NCBI GenBank assembly: GCA_030068075.1 | Contig: CM057837.1 | Coordinates: 19,871,691-19,935,690 of the forward strand | Reading direction: 5' to 3' | Length of the DNA: 64,000 nucleotides | DNA from: Paguma larvata | Taxonomy: Eukaryota > Chordata > Mammalia > Carnivora > Viverridae | Part shown: positions 22,755 through 32,599 of the stretch, one piece after another | Numbering within the stretch: position 1 is the stretch's first letter | Layout: each line of letters opens with the position of its first letter | The notes under the pieces: model-generated | The model's database searches: none | Told to the model about the DNA's origin: nothing | Seen by the model: the letters and a program-made list of their open reading frames with translations, nothing else | Position numbers and translations under genes: made by a program

Positions 22755-22800
22755 TAGATGGATAGGAAGGTAGGTGGGTAGATGGTAGGTAGGTAGAGGT
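22755..22800. repeat. (GGTA/GATG)n imperfect tetranucleotide repeat
   Basis: About 46 bases of GATGGATAGGAAGGTAGGTGGG-type imperfect repeat units. Confidence 0.8.
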
Positions 22801-22834
22801 TGAGAAGATTCCTTCTGATTGTATTCTTTCTCTT

Positions 22835-24210
22835 AATTTTTTATTAAAACATATATAATATTTACCATCTTAACCATTTTTGTGTGTACAGTTCTGTGGC
22901 GTTAACTATACTCACAGTGTTTTGCAACCATCACTGTCATGTATCCAAACACTTTTTTCATCTTGCAAAACTGAAACTCTACCCGCTCAACACTGATTCT
23001 CCGTTCCCGCTCCCCCAGTCCCTGGAAACCACTATCCTACTTTCTGTAGAATTTGACTGCTCTAGGCACCTCGTGTAAGTGGAATTGTACAGTATTTGTT
23101 CTTTTGTGGCTGGCCTGTTTCTCACAGCATAAGGTCTTCAAAATTCATCTATATTGTAGCCTGCGTCGGAATTTCCTTCCTCGTTAATGCTGAATAATAG
23201 TCCATTGTATGGATATGCCATTTTGTTTATCTATCCATCTTGTCAATGACGCCACCTTTCGACTATTGTTAATTATGCCGCTGAGAACATAGGTGTACAA
23301 ACATTCCTTTGAGTCTCTTGCTTTTAATTCTTTTGGGTGTATACCAAGAAGTACCAGTCTTTTGCCTTTAATTCTTTTGGGTGTATACCAAGAAGTCCCA
23401 GTCTCTTGCCTTTAATTCTTTTGGGTGTATTCCAAGAGGTACGAGTCTCTTGCTTTTAAGTTCTTTTGGGTGTATACCAAGAAGTAGAATTGCTGAATCA
23501 TATAGTTATTCCATGTTTAAGTTTCTAAGAAACCACCATACCGTTTTCCACAGCAGCTGTACTGTTTCGCATCTCCACTAGCAAAGCACAAGGCTTCTAA
23601 TTTCTCTGTATCCTTGTCCATATTTGTCCTTTTCTGATTTTTTGGTGCTAGCCATCCTAGTGGGTATGCAGCGGTATCTCATTATGGTTTTGATGTGTGT
23701 TTTCCTGACAGTCCCCCAGTGATGGGGAGCATCTTTGCATATACCTACTGGCCATGTGTATGTCTTCTTTGGAGAAATGTCTGTTCCTTTGCCCATTTTT
23801 TTTATGGGTTGTTTCATCGTTGCTATCCTAATTTGATGAAAGTTTTTATTACTGTTCAATACTGACATGCTTTGTATGTACCTATTGGAATAATAATAGA
23901 GTTTTTCTCCTTTACTTTGTAATATGGGGAATTACATTAATTTTCATGATGAATTAACTATGTATTTCTAGGTTAAACTCTATTTAACCATGATGCATTA
24001 TACTTGTAAATATAAATATATTTATAATATATACATATATATTTGTGATAAATCAAATTTATGATCATTATATTGATCACAAATATAAATGTATATATCA
24101 TAAATACAGATATCATAAATAATATATTGCTCAATTCTATCTGCTAATGTTTTTAGGGATTTTTTTTCATTTACTTTCTTAAGGAACAGTGATATGTCCT
24201 TTTCTTTTTT
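22835..24210 (-). mobile_element. L1 3' UTR and ORF2 end, antisense
   Basis: Landmarks in order: 'accatcttaaccatttttgtgtgtacagttctgtggcg', 'ccctggaaaccactatcctac', 'gctgaataatagtccattgtatggatatgcc', 'gggtgtataccaagaag', 'accaccataccgttttccacagc', 'gtgggtatgcagcggtatctcattatggttttgatg', 'tggagaaatgtctgttcctttgccc'. It contains the 44-bp tandem array at 23312-23488 and AT-rich low-complexity sequence around 24001-24125. Confidence 0.82.
23312..23488 (-). repeat. 44-bp tandem repeat (4 copies) inside an antisense L1
   Basis: Copies begin AGTCTYTTGC at 23312, 23356, 23400 and 23444, an exact 44-base period. Each contains 'ctttaattcttttgggtgta' and 'ccaagaagt' with a few substitutions; the last copy has one extra base in its TTAAGTTC segment. 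An ordinary L1 has this segment once, so the array arose by local tandem duplication after L1 insertion. Confidence 0.95.
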
Positions 24211-24225
24211 GAAATGTTTTGTTTT

Positions 24226-24359
24226 CGGGGGGCGCCTTGGTGGCTCAGTCAAACGTCCAAGCCCACCGTCAGCACAGAGCCTGCTTGGGATTCTTCTTTC
24301 TCTCCCTCTCTGCCCCTCTCCCCCCTCATAATAAATAAATAAACTTTTTTTTAAAAAAA
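24226..24359 (+). mobile_element. CanSINE, sense, internally shortened, with target-site duplication
   Basis: The head 'ggggcgccttggtggctcagtc' joins 'aaacgtccaagcccaccgtcagcacagagcctgc', so about 60 bases around the B-box and 'tcaggtcatgatct' are missing. The CT body and 'aataaataaataaac' tail remain. A duplication GAAATGTTTTG flanks it (24211-24221 and 24360-24370). Confidence 0.9.
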
Positions 24360-24374
24360 GAAATGTTTTGGTTT

Positions 24375-25238
24375 TGGTATCAGGAAAATACTAGCTTTAT
24401 ACAAGAACTGGGAGGTACTCTCTTTATTTCTGGAAGAGACTCGGAGGACTGATATTTCTTCGTTGAAGTGTTCGGTAGAAATCACCCAGTGAAGTCATCT
24501 TGGCCTGAAGTTGTCTTTGCGGGAAAGATTTAATTACAAATTCAATTTCTTTAATCATTATACGATGACTCTTTAATCATGACACGTCGGTGTTTCTACT
24601 ACTTCTGGAGTCTATTTGGTAATTTGTATCCTTCGAGGAATTTGCCTTTACATCCAAGTTGTTGAAATTATTGCCATAAGGTTGTTCATAATATTTTGTT
24701 ACTATCTTTGGATCTGTAATGATGTTTCCTTATTTATTTCTGGTACTTAGAATTTGGGTCTTTTTTTTTCCTTATCAGCCTAGCTCTAGAGTTTTCTCCA
24801 TTTTATTGCTATTTTTACAAGGATCTAGGTTTTGTTCCATTGAGTTTTTTTTTAATTGTTTGTGGATTTTCTGCCATACCGATTTCTGCTTTTAGTTTTA
24901 TTATTTCCATGTGTCTATTTACTTTGTCCTAAATTTGCTCTTTTCTTTTTTCATTTTTTAGCCTAAGGGGAAGGCTTAGATCAAATGCTCATATCAAATA
25001 TTTTCATATAATTATTTCAAGATATGAATTTCCTTCTAATCCTGATATACATTTTTTTTACTGTAATTCAGCTTAAAATATTTTCTGCATATGCTCTACC
25101 AATATCACTTTGTTTTATGTATCTTCACGATATTTAATGTCTGATAGGGCAAGAACTCAATCCCTACTCCTTTTTTTTCTGGCAAAATATCATTAGCTAT
25201 TCTTACTTATTTTAACTAGAAAATTTAGACCATTTACA
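24375..25238 (-). mobile_element. L1 ORF2 region, antisense
   Basis: Reverse-complement ORF2 landmarks: 'atcaccc' followed by 'gtgaagtcatcttggcctgaag', 'atttaattacaaattcaatttctttaatcat', 'ttcgaggaatttgcctttacatccaagttgttgaaatt', 'gtaatgatgtttccttatttatttctggta', 'agcctaaggggaaggcttag'. The reading frame is destroyed; it is an inactive fossil. Confidence 0.78.
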
Positions 25239-25456
25239 CTTATTTTTTAAACATTTATTTTGAGAGAGAGAGAGAGAGAGAGAGAGAGCAAGTGTGCATG
25301 TGAGCAGGGGAGGGGCAGAGAGAGAGAGAGAGAGAGAGAATCCCGTGCTGTCAGCACAGAGCCCGATGCGGGGCTCAAACCCACGAACCGTGAGATCATG
25401 ACCTGAGCCAAAACAAGAGTCAGACGCTTAACCATCTGAGCCACCCAGGCGCCCCC
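25239..25456 (-). mobile_element. CanSINE, antisense, with expanded GA tracts
   Basis: Reversed tail 'tttttaaacatttatttt', two GA arrays (about 25261-25288 and 25315-25338), 'gtgctgtcagcacagagcccgatgcggggctcaaaccc' and intact reversed head 'gagccacccaggcgcccc'. Confidence 0.95.
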
Positions 25457-27090
25457 TATATGCTTCCTTTGATTCTTGGTATATGTGCATTTATTTCTAT
25501 CATGTTATTTAGGCTTTCTCTTTGTCCTGCCCTTTCTTCTTATCTCTTTCACAGCCTCGCAATGAATTAACTTCTTCCTATTCTATTTTTTTCTCTGCTA
25601 TTTGGAAGTCGTACTTTTTATTTCTGTTGTTTCTTTGACCAGCTGGAAATTGTCACGGGAACGTAACAAAGCTGAAAGTTACTGTTTTTAATCCTCTCTG
25701 AAACAATTTAGAAGCTTAACTCCCATCACCCCCTCAGATCCGTTATTACGTCTCAGTTCTGTTATATGTTCTAGTTCTGTTTTCTTTTGTGAGTCCTACA
25801 ATCGAATGTTACTTTTTTTAACAATCAGTGTTTAATTTACCTTCTGTTTACCACTGCCTGGGCTCCCGTTTCTCTTATGCAAGTCAGATCTTTGCTGCTG
25901 ATACCAATTTGCATCTTCCTAAAGTATGTATTTTAGATGTCCTTTTGGGGGGAGTACATCAAACTGGAGGGACTTATGCTGGTAAGGTCTCCACATTTGT
26001 TTGTGGGCGGGGAAGGTGGGAATTCTGAAAACATCTTTATTTCATTATATTCTTGAAAGAAGACTTTGCAAGGTATAGGCTTCTATGCTTATGATTATTT
26101 TCTGTCCACCCTTTGAAAATGTTATCCCGGTGCTTTGGGCTTCGAGTCGGAGAAGGCAGCTGTAAGTCTAATTGCTGCCCTCTGTATCATTTTTTTTTTT
26201 TTGAGCTGTTTTTAATATCTGTTTGCCTTTGGGATTATACTTGACCATGATGTTATTAGATGTGGATTTCTTTTTGTTACTTTCATGATTTGTTGTGCTT
26301 CATGAATCTGATGGCTCTTTTTGTTTGTTCTGGAAGTTACTCAGCCATTTCTTTAGTTCTTCTTCTTTGTTTCCCTTGTTATCTTCTTTCAGTTCTCATC
26401 AGATGGATTTTATACTCTAATTCCATCCTCTCATCCTAGCCTGCTTTTCACCATTTCCGTTCATTTGACTCTGTGATGCAGTTATTCAACTTGTAGGCTC
26501 GTATTCCACTTCACTTCTTCTGTTTTTAGCGCTGTCTAAATTCATGTGAGTTTTAAATTTCGATTAATGCGTTTTTCATTGTGGGAAGTACTTTTTAGTT
26601 TGTTTTGTTTTGTTTTTGTTTGTTGTTGTTGTCCTTGTTTCTTAATCATCCAGGGCAGTTTTATAGTCTCTTATTCCTTATGGATAATTTTCACTAATTC
26701 TTTTATTCCTTCAAACGTATCAGTTTCTTTTTTGTATTCTGTGTCTGCTATTTCTAATATCTGTATATATGAGTCAGATTCTAGTTTGGCTTACCTGCTG
26801 ACTTCCGCTAATGGCGGTGGTTTCTTGCATGTGTTGTGATTTTTGGTTCGTAGATGGGTCCTATGGTAACCATGGTTACCACATATGGTTCCTCTGGGTT
26901 CCTCTGATTCTGAGCACATGTTCGTTGGGGGAATTCCAAGTCCTGGGGTGGACAGAGGTGCCTCCAGAGATGTTCACGCTTCCCTCGCGGGGGCTCACAT
27001 TATGCCCGAGATCCTAACTTGTGCTCTTCACACTGAGCCGGCCATGTGGATTGCAGCCCCAGGCTTGAGAGGGGCTTAGCTTGTGATCAT
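25457..27090 (-). mobile_element. L1/HAL1-derived sequence, antisense
   Basis: AT-rich, L1-like continuation: 'gatgtggatttctttttgttactttcatgatttgttgtgcttcatgaatctg', 'ggaagttactcagccatttctttagttcttcttc', and 'ttactttgtttgtt'-type runs recall antisense HAL1/L1M ORF1-side sequence. Confidence falls after about 26800, where composition becomes mixed. Confidence 0.55.
26864..26881. repeat. 18-bp perfect palindrome
   Basis: TGGTAACCATGGTTACCA is identical to its own reverse complement. It lies at the right edge of L1/HAL1-like sequence. Short perfect palindromes of this length are uncommon by chance but not rare in 64 kb; function is unknown. Confidence 0.9.
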
Positions 27091-27330
27091 GACTTGGTCT
27101 TTCACACAGGGGTTTCCAGCCCAACTTCCCACCTTCCCAGCTGCCAGGGTCTGTCTGCGACCCTCTGTTTGTCCTAAATCCAAAAGCTCTAGATGACCAG
27201 AAACCAGCAGCTGGCCTTAGGGAAGGTGGATTGGTGTCCAGTTTTCTTCTTGAGTTCCAAAGGGTTTTCTTAACTTTCCCGCAAGCTGACCCATTTACAG
27301 AGAATATGTATTTATGTTTATTTCTAAGGT

Positions 27331-27518
27331 GTGTGTTTGTTGAGACAGAGAGTGTATGCATGCAAGCATCGGGAGGGGCAGAGAGAGAGAGAGAGGGAGA
27401 ATCTTAAGCAGGCTCCATGCTCAGCTTGGAGCCCAGCTCAGGGCTGGATCCCATAACCCTGGGATCATGACCTGAGCTACTAAGCCAAAATCAACGGACT
27501 GAGCCACTTGGACACCCC
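27331..27518 (-). mobile_element. Older CanSINE subtype, antisense, with target-site duplication
   Basis: Flanked by a 12-bp duplication TATTTCTAAGGT (27319-27330 and 27519-27530). The body reads 'aatcttaagcaggctccatgctcagcttggagcccagctcagggctggatcccataaccctgggatcatgacctgagc', an older subtype also seen at 28595 and 55490. The reversed head is 'gagccacttggacacccc'. Confidence 0.9.
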
Positions 27519-27530
27519 TATTTCTAAGGT

Positions 27531-27871
27531 TTTTAATTGCTTTTTAGCATAAGGGCATTTTGGGTATCTAGTTCACCAAGTTGCAGGAAATAAAATCTCT
27601 TATTCATTCTTTTTCCAGTAGAATTTTCTTAAGTCGGACATCCATTAAAAAATGTTGGGAGTTTGGGGTATTTTTAAAAATTAAATTTATAGACCAATTT
27701 AACGGTCGTCATTACAACACTAATTTTTAACATATGCATATTGGGTTCCTCTTCATTTCCGCAAGTAGACTTAAATGGTGTTTAAGTTTTTTTTATGAAA
27801 TTATGAGACTTTTTCTAATGTTACAATTTTTCTCAAGCTATGAATCACAGTGACTTATTTTCCATGTTATT
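27531..27871 (-). mobile_element. L1-like AT-rich sequence, antisense
   Basis: AT-rich sequence with the tone of antisense L1 ('agaattttcttaagtcggacatccattaaaaaatg', 'aatttatagaccaattt'). Assignment is tentative. Confidence 0.4.
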
Positions 27872-27881
27872 AAAAATTCTC

Positions 27882-28098
27882 GGGGCGCCTGGGTGGCTCA
27901 GTTGGTTGAGCGTCCAACTTCGGCTCAGGTCATGATCTCGTGGTCTGTGGGTTCGAGCCCCGCATTGGGCTCTGTGCTGACAGCTCGGAGCCTGGAGGCT
28001 GCTTCGGATTCTGTGGCTCCCTCTCTCTCTCTGCCCCTCCCCCACTCATGCTCTGTCTCTCTCTGTCTCAAAATAAATAAACATTAAAAAAAATTTTA
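27882..28098 (+). mobile_element. CanSINE, sense, near-consensus, with target-site duplication
   Basis: Complete copy: 'ggggcgcctgggtggctcagttggttgagcgtcc', 'ggttcgagccccgcattgggctctgtgctgacagctcgg', CT-rich body, 'ctcaaaataaataaacattaaa' tail. Duplication AAAAATTCTC at 27872-27881 and 28099-28108. Little decay, so a comparatively recent insertion. Confidence 0.96.
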
Positions 28099-28108
28099 AA
28101 AAATTCTC

Positions 28109-28590
28109 TGTAAACATATTAGTCCAATATTCAGATCATACAGTGACATAAATTTTTTAGCCATATTTGTAATGTTGGGCATTTCACTGTTTCTTAAGTT
28201 TTCAACTCTGTAAATAATACTTAATACTTACTGTTTGCCTGTGTGTGCACACCTTTGTCCACACTTCCGCTTGTGTTCTCCAAGGAGATTTGTTGTATAA
28301 AGTAGTTGAGCAGTTTTAAGACTTTCGAGTCTATCTTACCAGTTACTTTACAAAAATGCTACAGTGTCCTGCTGTTGGCACTGTAGGACGACCAGTCTCC
28401 TTATATTCTCTCTAGAGTTGAGTGCATGTATTTTTATCCTTTGCTAATTTGATAGGTGAAAGATAGTATCTTAATCATGTTTAATTTCCAATTAGGGAGA
28501 ATTATTTATTGCCCATGTATATTTCCTGTTTTGGAAACTGTCCTGTAGTCTATCTCCCCATCAGCTCCTTGAGTGTTAGAGTTTCCTAAG
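28109..28590 (-). mobile_element. Old L1M-type fragment, antisense
   Basis: Contains 'gggcatttcactgtttcttaag', 'ctttacaaaaatgctacagtgtcctgc', 'ctttgctaatttgataggtgaaagatagtatctt' as in antisense L1M 3' sequence ('gctgatttgataggtgaaaaatggtatctc'). Confidence 0.6.
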
Positions 28591-28594
28591 AGTC

Positions 28595-28829
28595 TTTTTT
28601 TTTTCTTTTTTTTTCCTAGAGAGAGGGGGGCAGGGAAGAGAGAGAGAGAGTGCAAGCAGAGGAGGGGCAGAGGAGAGAGTGAGAGAGAGAAAGAGAGAGT
28701 GAGAATCTCAAGCAGGCTCCATGCTCAGTGCAGAGCCCGACCAGGGCTCCGCCCCAGGACCCTGGGATCGTGACCTGAGCGGAAATCAAGAGTCAGATGC
28801 TCAACTGACTGAGCCACCCAGGCTTCCCC
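28595..28829 (-). mobile_element. Older CanSINE subtype, antisense
   Basis: T-rich tail complement, GA-rich body, 'aatctcaagcaggctccatgctcagtgcagagcccgaccagggctccgcccc', 'ccctgggatcgtgacctgagc' and reversed head 'gagccacccaggcttcccc'. Same older subtype as 27331. Confidence 0.92.
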
Positions 28830-28989
28830 TTAAGAGTCTGTAATGTACTAACTCTTTTATATCACAGGGACCACCATGGTTAGCCTGTCCCATTTGAGCC
28901 TGTGTATTGTAACCCCTAAGTCATTTTGAACTTCCAACACTTCCATTATTGTATTCTGACTTCTTTGTCTTTAGAGAATTGAAACTGTT

Positions 28990-29500
28990 GTAACGATACA
29001 AATAATGATGGATTTTCAGAGAACTGGCACGTGCATGAAGAGGCCTGGGTGCAAAAATAACACATTTTAAAGTTTCGCCGAGAACAGAGCACAGATGAAT
29101 GACTGTGCTCAAGGCTGTTGGTGGTACAGTGAAGAGACAGAGAACTTTCTCTGCCTCAAGATACTCACAGTTTTGTGGGAAAGAGAGAAATGCAGGAAAT
29201 ACAAGATGAGTCAGAGTCTGTGCTGAGCCCGCAGAGTAAGGGGGATTGATTTCCAACGAGAGAACTGCAGAGTTTCAGGGGGAACCTGGCATTAGTTGGA
29301 GGGAGAAAGACATCCCAGAGGCTGGAAAGACGGGCACAGCAGACAGAGAAATTCGGGTCGTGGAATGACAGATAGAACATGTGGTTAGATCTCAGGGGAC
29401 CCGACGGGTTGCAAACAGGCTACGGAAAAGAAGTCCAGAAGCCAGCATGGAGGGCAGTCTCCAGGCCTCTCTCCAGGGGCACCGTGAGGCTCTCCAGGGC
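28990..29500 (-). mobile_element. Possible L2-type fragment, antisense
   Basis: A diverged order of 'ctgttggtggtacagtgaagagacagag', 'tctgcctcaagatactcacagttttgtgggaa', 'ggctggaaagacgggc' is reminiscent of antisense L2. Very uncertain. Confidence 0.3.
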
Positions 29501-31540
29501 CACAAGGCGTGAAATGGCAAATACCTGTATCCAGCTGGTGTGGAAGCCGCGTTTGTGGGGCTGATGGAAAGTCTCATTCCGAAGACAGCCTGGTTCCTGA
29601 GGATTTTCTTATAAGAATATGTCCGATGATCTCAACTCACAAAACTGAAAGCATGCACGTATTTTCAGACAACTGTGACCAAAATATCGCCAAAGATCAT
29701 CGCAGGCTCAGCTCCGTACTTGCAAATGAGCCTTATGCTTTCCTCCCGAGCCTGGATCGAGTCAACGCACAGGCACAGAGTCCAGGAGGAGTAGAGGAAG
29801 GATCGGAAGGGGCTTCTTAACGTGATGTAATCGGATGTGAACCTGTTCATTACATCACGAAACTCAAAGCACAAAAAGCCGAGTCTCTGCAGCTGAGTTG
29901 AATTAGTTCCTCAACCAAAAGAAATTAGACTACAAGTCAAAAGACAAACAAAGACCAGAACGCTCAGTGCACAACAGCGTAGTTCACTGGAGCTCCACCT
30001 GCTAAGCCCAGAATGCTCTCACTTTAATGTGGTACAACTCCCAGCTGTCTCCACCTTGTTCCAGACCTGCCAGCCACATGCCTGTCTGCATGGGAAACAG
30101 CCCTGCTTTGTTAAAAAAGAGTTATGTAGTGACAGCTTCGTAGGGATATAATCCACGCACCGTAACTGTCTGGCACCGGGTCCTTTCAGCTAGCAAAATC
30201 TTCTGGCCGGTAATCTAAAAATACCGTAAGTTTCCGAATGTTGCATATTGGTACGTCGCAGTCAGCAAGAGTGCCTAGTGTAACAGGTGCAGGAAACGTA
30301 AAATTAAGGGCTGGCCCAAATCAAAGTTGTTCCTTAACTCGTTTTCCAGAAGAGAAACTTCCCTTTAAGATTTGAACTCTTTTCCTGCAAGGAAATGCCC
30401 TCCCCCGCACCCCCCCCCCCCACCGCCCTGCTACTCTCAGACAAAATCTAACCATCTTGTTCTCCCTGGGGACACACCACGGTTTACTGTCTGGTCTACA
30501 CGGCATGTAACGCTGATCTGTTGCTTCCTTCCTGAAAATTGCCCTCACATGGCTAAACCGGTGGTCATGTCAGAAATGGAAAATGTGTAATTTCACATCC
30601 TGGGGAAAGCCATAGCGACAACTACTAGCTATTTAGGAAGTAAATGATTTCAGTCAGAGTGTAATTGAGCTCTTTGCTTCTCTGTCTCCACTATTCCGTC
30701 CACCTGGCTTTTGTCTAATTTTCTATCGTCTGTGCTTCTGCTAAGACAGTGTGCAGAGGGAGACTGTGAAGTTGGATTTGGTCGAGTTTGCCACTTAGTT
30801 TATCTTTTAAATTGTGGAGTAGACGGGGGCAGGAATGGTTGTCCATGATGACATGGTTATAATGAGAGCTGGACATTTGCATGTTTGCTGGTGTCCAGTT
30901 CCTATTGGCCTGGGAGGCACACACGCCACGTTCTGCCTTCTCCCCATCCCTTTCAACCGTGTGGATTTGCAGTGCCTGCCAATATGGTGGTCCAGTTAAG
31001 ACAAGCAAGGCTTCCAACACCCTCCTGAGTGGAGAGAATGATTCCAGAAAAAGAAAGGGTTGGAAGAGTGCAGAAATGACTCGACCATTCATGTATTTGG
31101 CGTAGTCTCAAAACAATTTTTCCTTTCCTTGAGGCCCCTGAGGCTGAGAGAACACAAGCGCCTCTAGCGTTACTTGTTTTTGTTACCATAAGAGTGTGGA
31201 TGGAATGAACTATCCTCAGGTTGAAGCCAGGTGTCCTTTTGTGACAAATACCCCAACTTGGCCACTCTCTGGGGCCCGTAGCTATGTCTCTGTTCACCTT
31301 CTATCTGTCATTCATAATAGGAATCCAGACCATAGCAGGTACCTAAGAAATACTATAGAATTACTGAATTAATGTCCCCCCCCCCCCAGACTCTCCTGAT
31401 GATACTTTTGGGTGAAGACTTTATACCTCTTCATCATCATCTATTATCTGGTAGACAAGGGAGTCTTCAGGATTTTACTTGGTTCCTCGGGAGCTATGAG
31501 CCCTTACTGAGGACATGAGCCATCACTTAAATGATGTGAG
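29500..31540. other. Intronic sequence without a recognised element
   Basis: Short C-runs occur at 30411-30422 (mononucleotide C) and 31377-31388. Open frames here are unremarkable. No exon, RNA gene or repeat family is identified. Confidence 0.4.
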
Positions 31541-31547
31541 TCACTTG

Positions 31548-32205
31548 ACAAAGGTTTATTGAGGATGCCAGGTACCATCTAGGTGTGTTCAGCATTGCAG
31601 TAAGCAATGCAACACCCCTGCCTTCGTGGAACCACCCTACTGAGTGGATAGGGAGGCAGGACCAACAGAAGGTTCGACAGGAGAAAGTTCAAGGGGCAGT
31701 AAGAGATTTTGCCGAGCATTGGAATCAGGTGATGTGGTTGGATTGGCTGCTTGTCGGCTTCTTCAGATGGGGTGGGCACGGAAGGCGTCTCTGAGTAAGT
31801 GACATTTCAGCCAAGACCTGCATAATAAGGAGCCTACTTTATGAAGGTGGAGAGATGAGCACTTTAGACCGAAGGAACACCTGATGCAAAGTCCCTGATG
31901 TGATAAAGAGTGGAGCCGGCACATTTGAGGGACAAGACCAAGGCCAGCGGGGGAGGGCAGAGGGGGCGGGAGTGGCCATTTGGGTTCAAGGAGGCAGGCC
32001 AAAGAGAGACCATGTTGGAAGGAAGTTTGTGGTTTACTTTAGACGGGATGGAAGCCATCGGAAAGGTTTCAGTGGAGGACTGTCGTGGCTTGACTTACAT
32101 GTACGTTCCCAGCATCTCAGGTGGAAGCAGGAGAGGAGGTAGAGCAAGAGTCAAGGGGTGAGTGGTCCCAGTGGAGGTGGAGTAGGATGGATGTTTCGAG
32201 GTGTT
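31548..32205 (-). mobile_element. L2 3' region, antisense, about 650 bp
   Basis: Starts 'aaaggtttattgaggatgccaggtaccatctaggtgtg', then 'acacccctgccttcgtggaacc', 'gaaggcgtctctgagtaagtgacatttcagccaagacctgc', 'cctgatgcaaagtccctgatg', 'gggatggaagccatcggaaaggtttcagtggagga'. This is the reverse-complement L2 order and the best preserved L2 in the window. Confidence 0.72.
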
Positions 32206-32258
32206 TTAGGTAGAGTTAAGAGGACTTGCTGATGGACTCTTTGTGGAGTGGAGTGGAT

Positions 32259-32571
32259 GAAGGGAGGGAGAAAGGAAGGGAGGGAGAGAGGAAATGAAAG
32301 AAGGGAAGGAAGGAAGGAAGGAAGGAAGGAAGGATGGAAGGGAGGAAGGAAGGAAGGAAGGAAGGAAAGGAAGGGAGGGAGAGAGGAAATGAAAGAAGGG
32401 AGGGAGGGAAGGAAGGAAGGAAGGAAGGAAAGGAGGGAGGGAGGAAGGAAGGAAGGAAGGAAAGGAGGGAGGAAGGAAGGAAAGGAGGGAGGGAGGAAAG
32501 AAGGAAGGAAGGAAGGAAAGGAGGGAGGAAGGAAGGAAAGGAGGGAGGGAAGGAGGGAGGAAGGAAGGAAA
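32259..32571 (+). repeat. (GGAA)n/(GGGA)n purine array, 313 bp
   Basis: Almost pure purine on the + strand, interrupted by only a few T residues (in GAAATGAAAG and AAGGATGGAAG units). Higher-order structure is visible: a GGAGGGAGAGAGGAAATGAAAG segment recurs at about 32277 and 32371. Lys/Glu/Arg/Gly-rich and Leu/Ser/Phe/Pro-rich open frames over it are artefacts. Confidence 0.97.
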
Positions 32572-32599
32572 TGCCTAGATTTGGGAGTACATAACTCAC

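Noticed and set aside
23312..23488. CRISPR-like regular spacing
   Set aside because: 44-bp units are continuous copies of L1 sequence with no unique spacers.
27882..27960. tRNA gene in the SINE heads
   Set aside because: The A-box and B-box-like parts derive from tRNA-Lys but sit in a SINE with a CT body and A tail; no intact cloverleaf is expected. The same applies to all CanSINEs.
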